This document shows, piece after piece, positions 62,113-64,000 of a stretch of 64,000 bases of DNA. The DNA is from Phoronis australis (lineage: Eukaryota; Phoronida; Phoronidae): assembly GCA_002633005.1 (NCBI GenBank), contig NMRA01000016.1:1772336-1836335 (forward strand), read 5' to 3'. The notes beneath the pieces were generated by a model. The model saw nothing but the letters and a program-made list of their open reading frames with translations. It searched no databases and was not told where the DNA came from. Every line of letters begins with the position of its first letter. Positions within the stretch are counted from its first letter, which is position 1. The position numbers and the translations under genes were made by a program.

Positions 62113-63439
62113 TTGTTTCCGGAGTGAGAAAAGCGCACTCCTGAACAACTTGTACATGAAAAGTGTAATACGTATATTTGTATATATAACATAGTTACAA
62201 GGAATAAGTGTTGGAACGTAACGAGTTACCATGGTTACCAAATGTAGCGAAATGATCCCATCCGTCAAGCAAATGAAACACATGCATGCGTATAATGATG
62301 CGATTCTGCAGATATGGCAAAATTTTAGCCACATCGTCCAGTTTTTTAAGAAAATGTGTAAATTTCCTCCTTCAGAAACTTGTAGAAAAGCCCAGGAGAC
62401 GCGTGGCCTGACTTTTATTTTGTCGACAATCTACTGTGCAGTCTTAGATTTGAGTACATTTTTGGCGGCAGTTGAAATTAGATTCTAATTCACAGGCGCA
62501 ATAATATAATATTTAAAGAAAATCAACTTTTGTGTGCCATACATACGTTACATTAAGCACTTTTTTTGCAAAAAAAAACATTGAAATTTGTAGTTAAAAG
62601 GATTTTCTAACAAGTCGTTGTAGTATGAAATTCAATGCGGGGCATCTAATCTAATAAAATGAAGTGAACTTTGATTTAAAGTGATGAGTATCCCCAATTA
62701 AAGTGTTGTCTTATTGAAATCTCGAACTAGCGACTGTCAACTTGTATGTATTTTCTGAGACTAAGGGTCAAGCCTAACCTGTTCGTGCCATTCTCGTGGT
62801 CACGTGACTATGCTTTTTGACAAATTTGTCATTTTTGAAAGATAAAGTGATGGGGGGAAAATCCTTTAACCAACATTCAACAAAAACCGTGCAAGGGATT
62901 TTTTATAACTGGAGCCGTCGTTTGTTAATCTCAAAGATACGTTTTGCTCAGCACTTTTCTGGGAATAATTGATTTTAAATCACATGGAAAATGGCGAAAG
63001 CTCTGATAAAAATCTGTGACATCGTTTTCCCATTGAAAAGACATCGTTTTTGCTGCTGAAAAACACAATTTTGGAATTATTGTTGAATGGGATGGACTTT
63101 TGAAATTCTTAGGTTTGGTCAGCTATAAAACGTCAAATTGCGTTGCGTGTTGGTGATTTTATTGCTAACCGCCTGTTCTCGTAGTTGTCTGCCAGAGAAT
63201 AAAAGTCTGATTTCCTAATTTTAGCGTAGGTCGCCATAAATCATCACTTCGATATGATTTGAAAGATGAAGATTTGCAGTTATATCCTGTCAGTCAAATG
63301 TTCCTGCAATTTATCTCTCAGGGTACTGACACTTGTAATATCTTACAGTTCTAGAAATCATTAGATATAAACCGTGAACGGATCAAAGGCAGATCGCATT
63401 AGTAATACTCTGAGAAAATAATTTAGCTTTGTCACCTGA
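62113..63439. other. 5' flank of the GPCR
   Basis: No clear promoter element or exon recognised. Confidence 0.5.
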
Positions 63440-63694
63440 GGCCCCTTCCAAGAAAACTAATTTAGCTAAGACAAATCTTAAATTTCTGTCTGTTTTAAGA
63501 TAAAATTCAAATTTATCTCAATTCTGTTTCGAGAAAGAGGGTTCTTAGGTTTGACTTGAGTTTTTGACTTAAGTTTTGTCTTAATTTTGATTAACAATCC
63601 GGAAGTGGAAGTTTCAAAGTTTGGGAGTTGAGACAAATCTTAGACTCAAGTCAAAAATGAACTTAAGTCAATTTCTTGGAACGCCGGGGCCCCT
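63440..63694. mobile_element. MITE-like element with GGGGCCCC..TTCCAAGAAA ends
   Basis: Left end GGCCCCTTCCAAGAAAACTA, right end (reverse complement) GGGGCCCCGGCGTTCCAAGA. Inner stems with AAGACAAATCTTA and GACTTAAGT repeats continue the inverted symmetry over about 255 bases. Confidence 0.65.
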
Positions 63695-64000
63695 GGTCTC
63701 TAGTTCTGCTTTGACTGTCGCTAGGACACTGTCTAAAGACGCTCAGGTGGGACTTCACGTTCTCATCACATCTGATGCATGACAAAATGTTTTTGATTAT
63801 TCTATTAATGGTGTTTCATTATTTACCAACGCATTTGATTTCTTCAATGATATTTCGCAATGATTAATACTAAATGTTTGTTCACACGATCACAATGTGC
63901 ATGTCAATTACTCAAACAGTCCAAAAAGTGTTGACACTGCCGCATTCAATTTTGCGTATCTCTGAGGAGGCAACTAGCAAACGGTACCTAATGCAGGCCT

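Noticed and set aside
1-64000. CRISPR arrays, operons, ribosome binding sites
   Set aside because: The window is intron-bearing eukaryotic DNA; repeats seen are microsatellites and transposon relics.

Overview
The window is eukaryotic genomic DNA: genes are split by introns with GT-AG borders, AT-rich introns of about 0.5-4 kb, abundant small inverted-repeat elements, microsatellites and one assembly gap (1712-2448). Gene content (a furin-cleavable TNF-superfamily ligand, a rhodopsin-class GPCR, C2H2 zinc-finger genes with an N-terminal domain like that of vertebrate ZNF653/ZNF692) suggests an animal, probably an invertebrate deuterostome (hemichordate, echinoderm or cephalochordate). I cannot name the species.

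Layout. (1) 4.2-21.7 kb, minus strand: a seven-exon TNF-superfamily ligand that I rebuilt from splice sites. Every exon junction keeps the reading frame and gives a 353-residue type II membrane protein with an RVRR furin site, a basic/coiled-coil stalk and a C-terminal TNF homology domain. About 4 kb beyond its last exon lies a second terminal TNF exon (4225-4491) with the same acceptor phase. It is either an alternative 3' end or the remains of a tandem paralogue. Between the two lies a large inverted repeat whose arms each carry a CTCF-like and a CRE-like motif. (2) 24.5-28.7 kb, plus strand: a possible signal-peptide exon and a possible leucine-rich-repeat exon, both weak. (3) 28.7-37.5 kb: repeat-rich, with direct duplications, a non-LTR retrotransposon remnant, a tRNA-like SINE head and small G-rich elements. 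(4) 37.6-42.3 kb plus and 47.2-57.4 kb minus: two paralogous C2H2 zinc-finger genes arranged tail to tail, with matching exon structure and phase-2 introns. The minus copy has a complete first exon and carries the N-terminal domain twice. In the plus copy the first exon was not found, and the second has two compensating deletions. (5) 61.1-62.1 kb, minus: a class A GPCR interrupted by one frameshift at the end of TM1. The remainder is intergenic or intronic DNA with scattered mobile-element relics.

The TNF ligand and GPCR are cell-surface/secreted signalling genes and the zinc-finger genes are probable nuclear DNA-binding regulators. Nothing in the sequence shows that they form one pathway. 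The most interesting items are the duplicated TNF terminal exon with its inverted CTCF-like repeat, the doubled N-terminal domain of the minus zinc-finger gene, and the double-indel domain exon of its partner.
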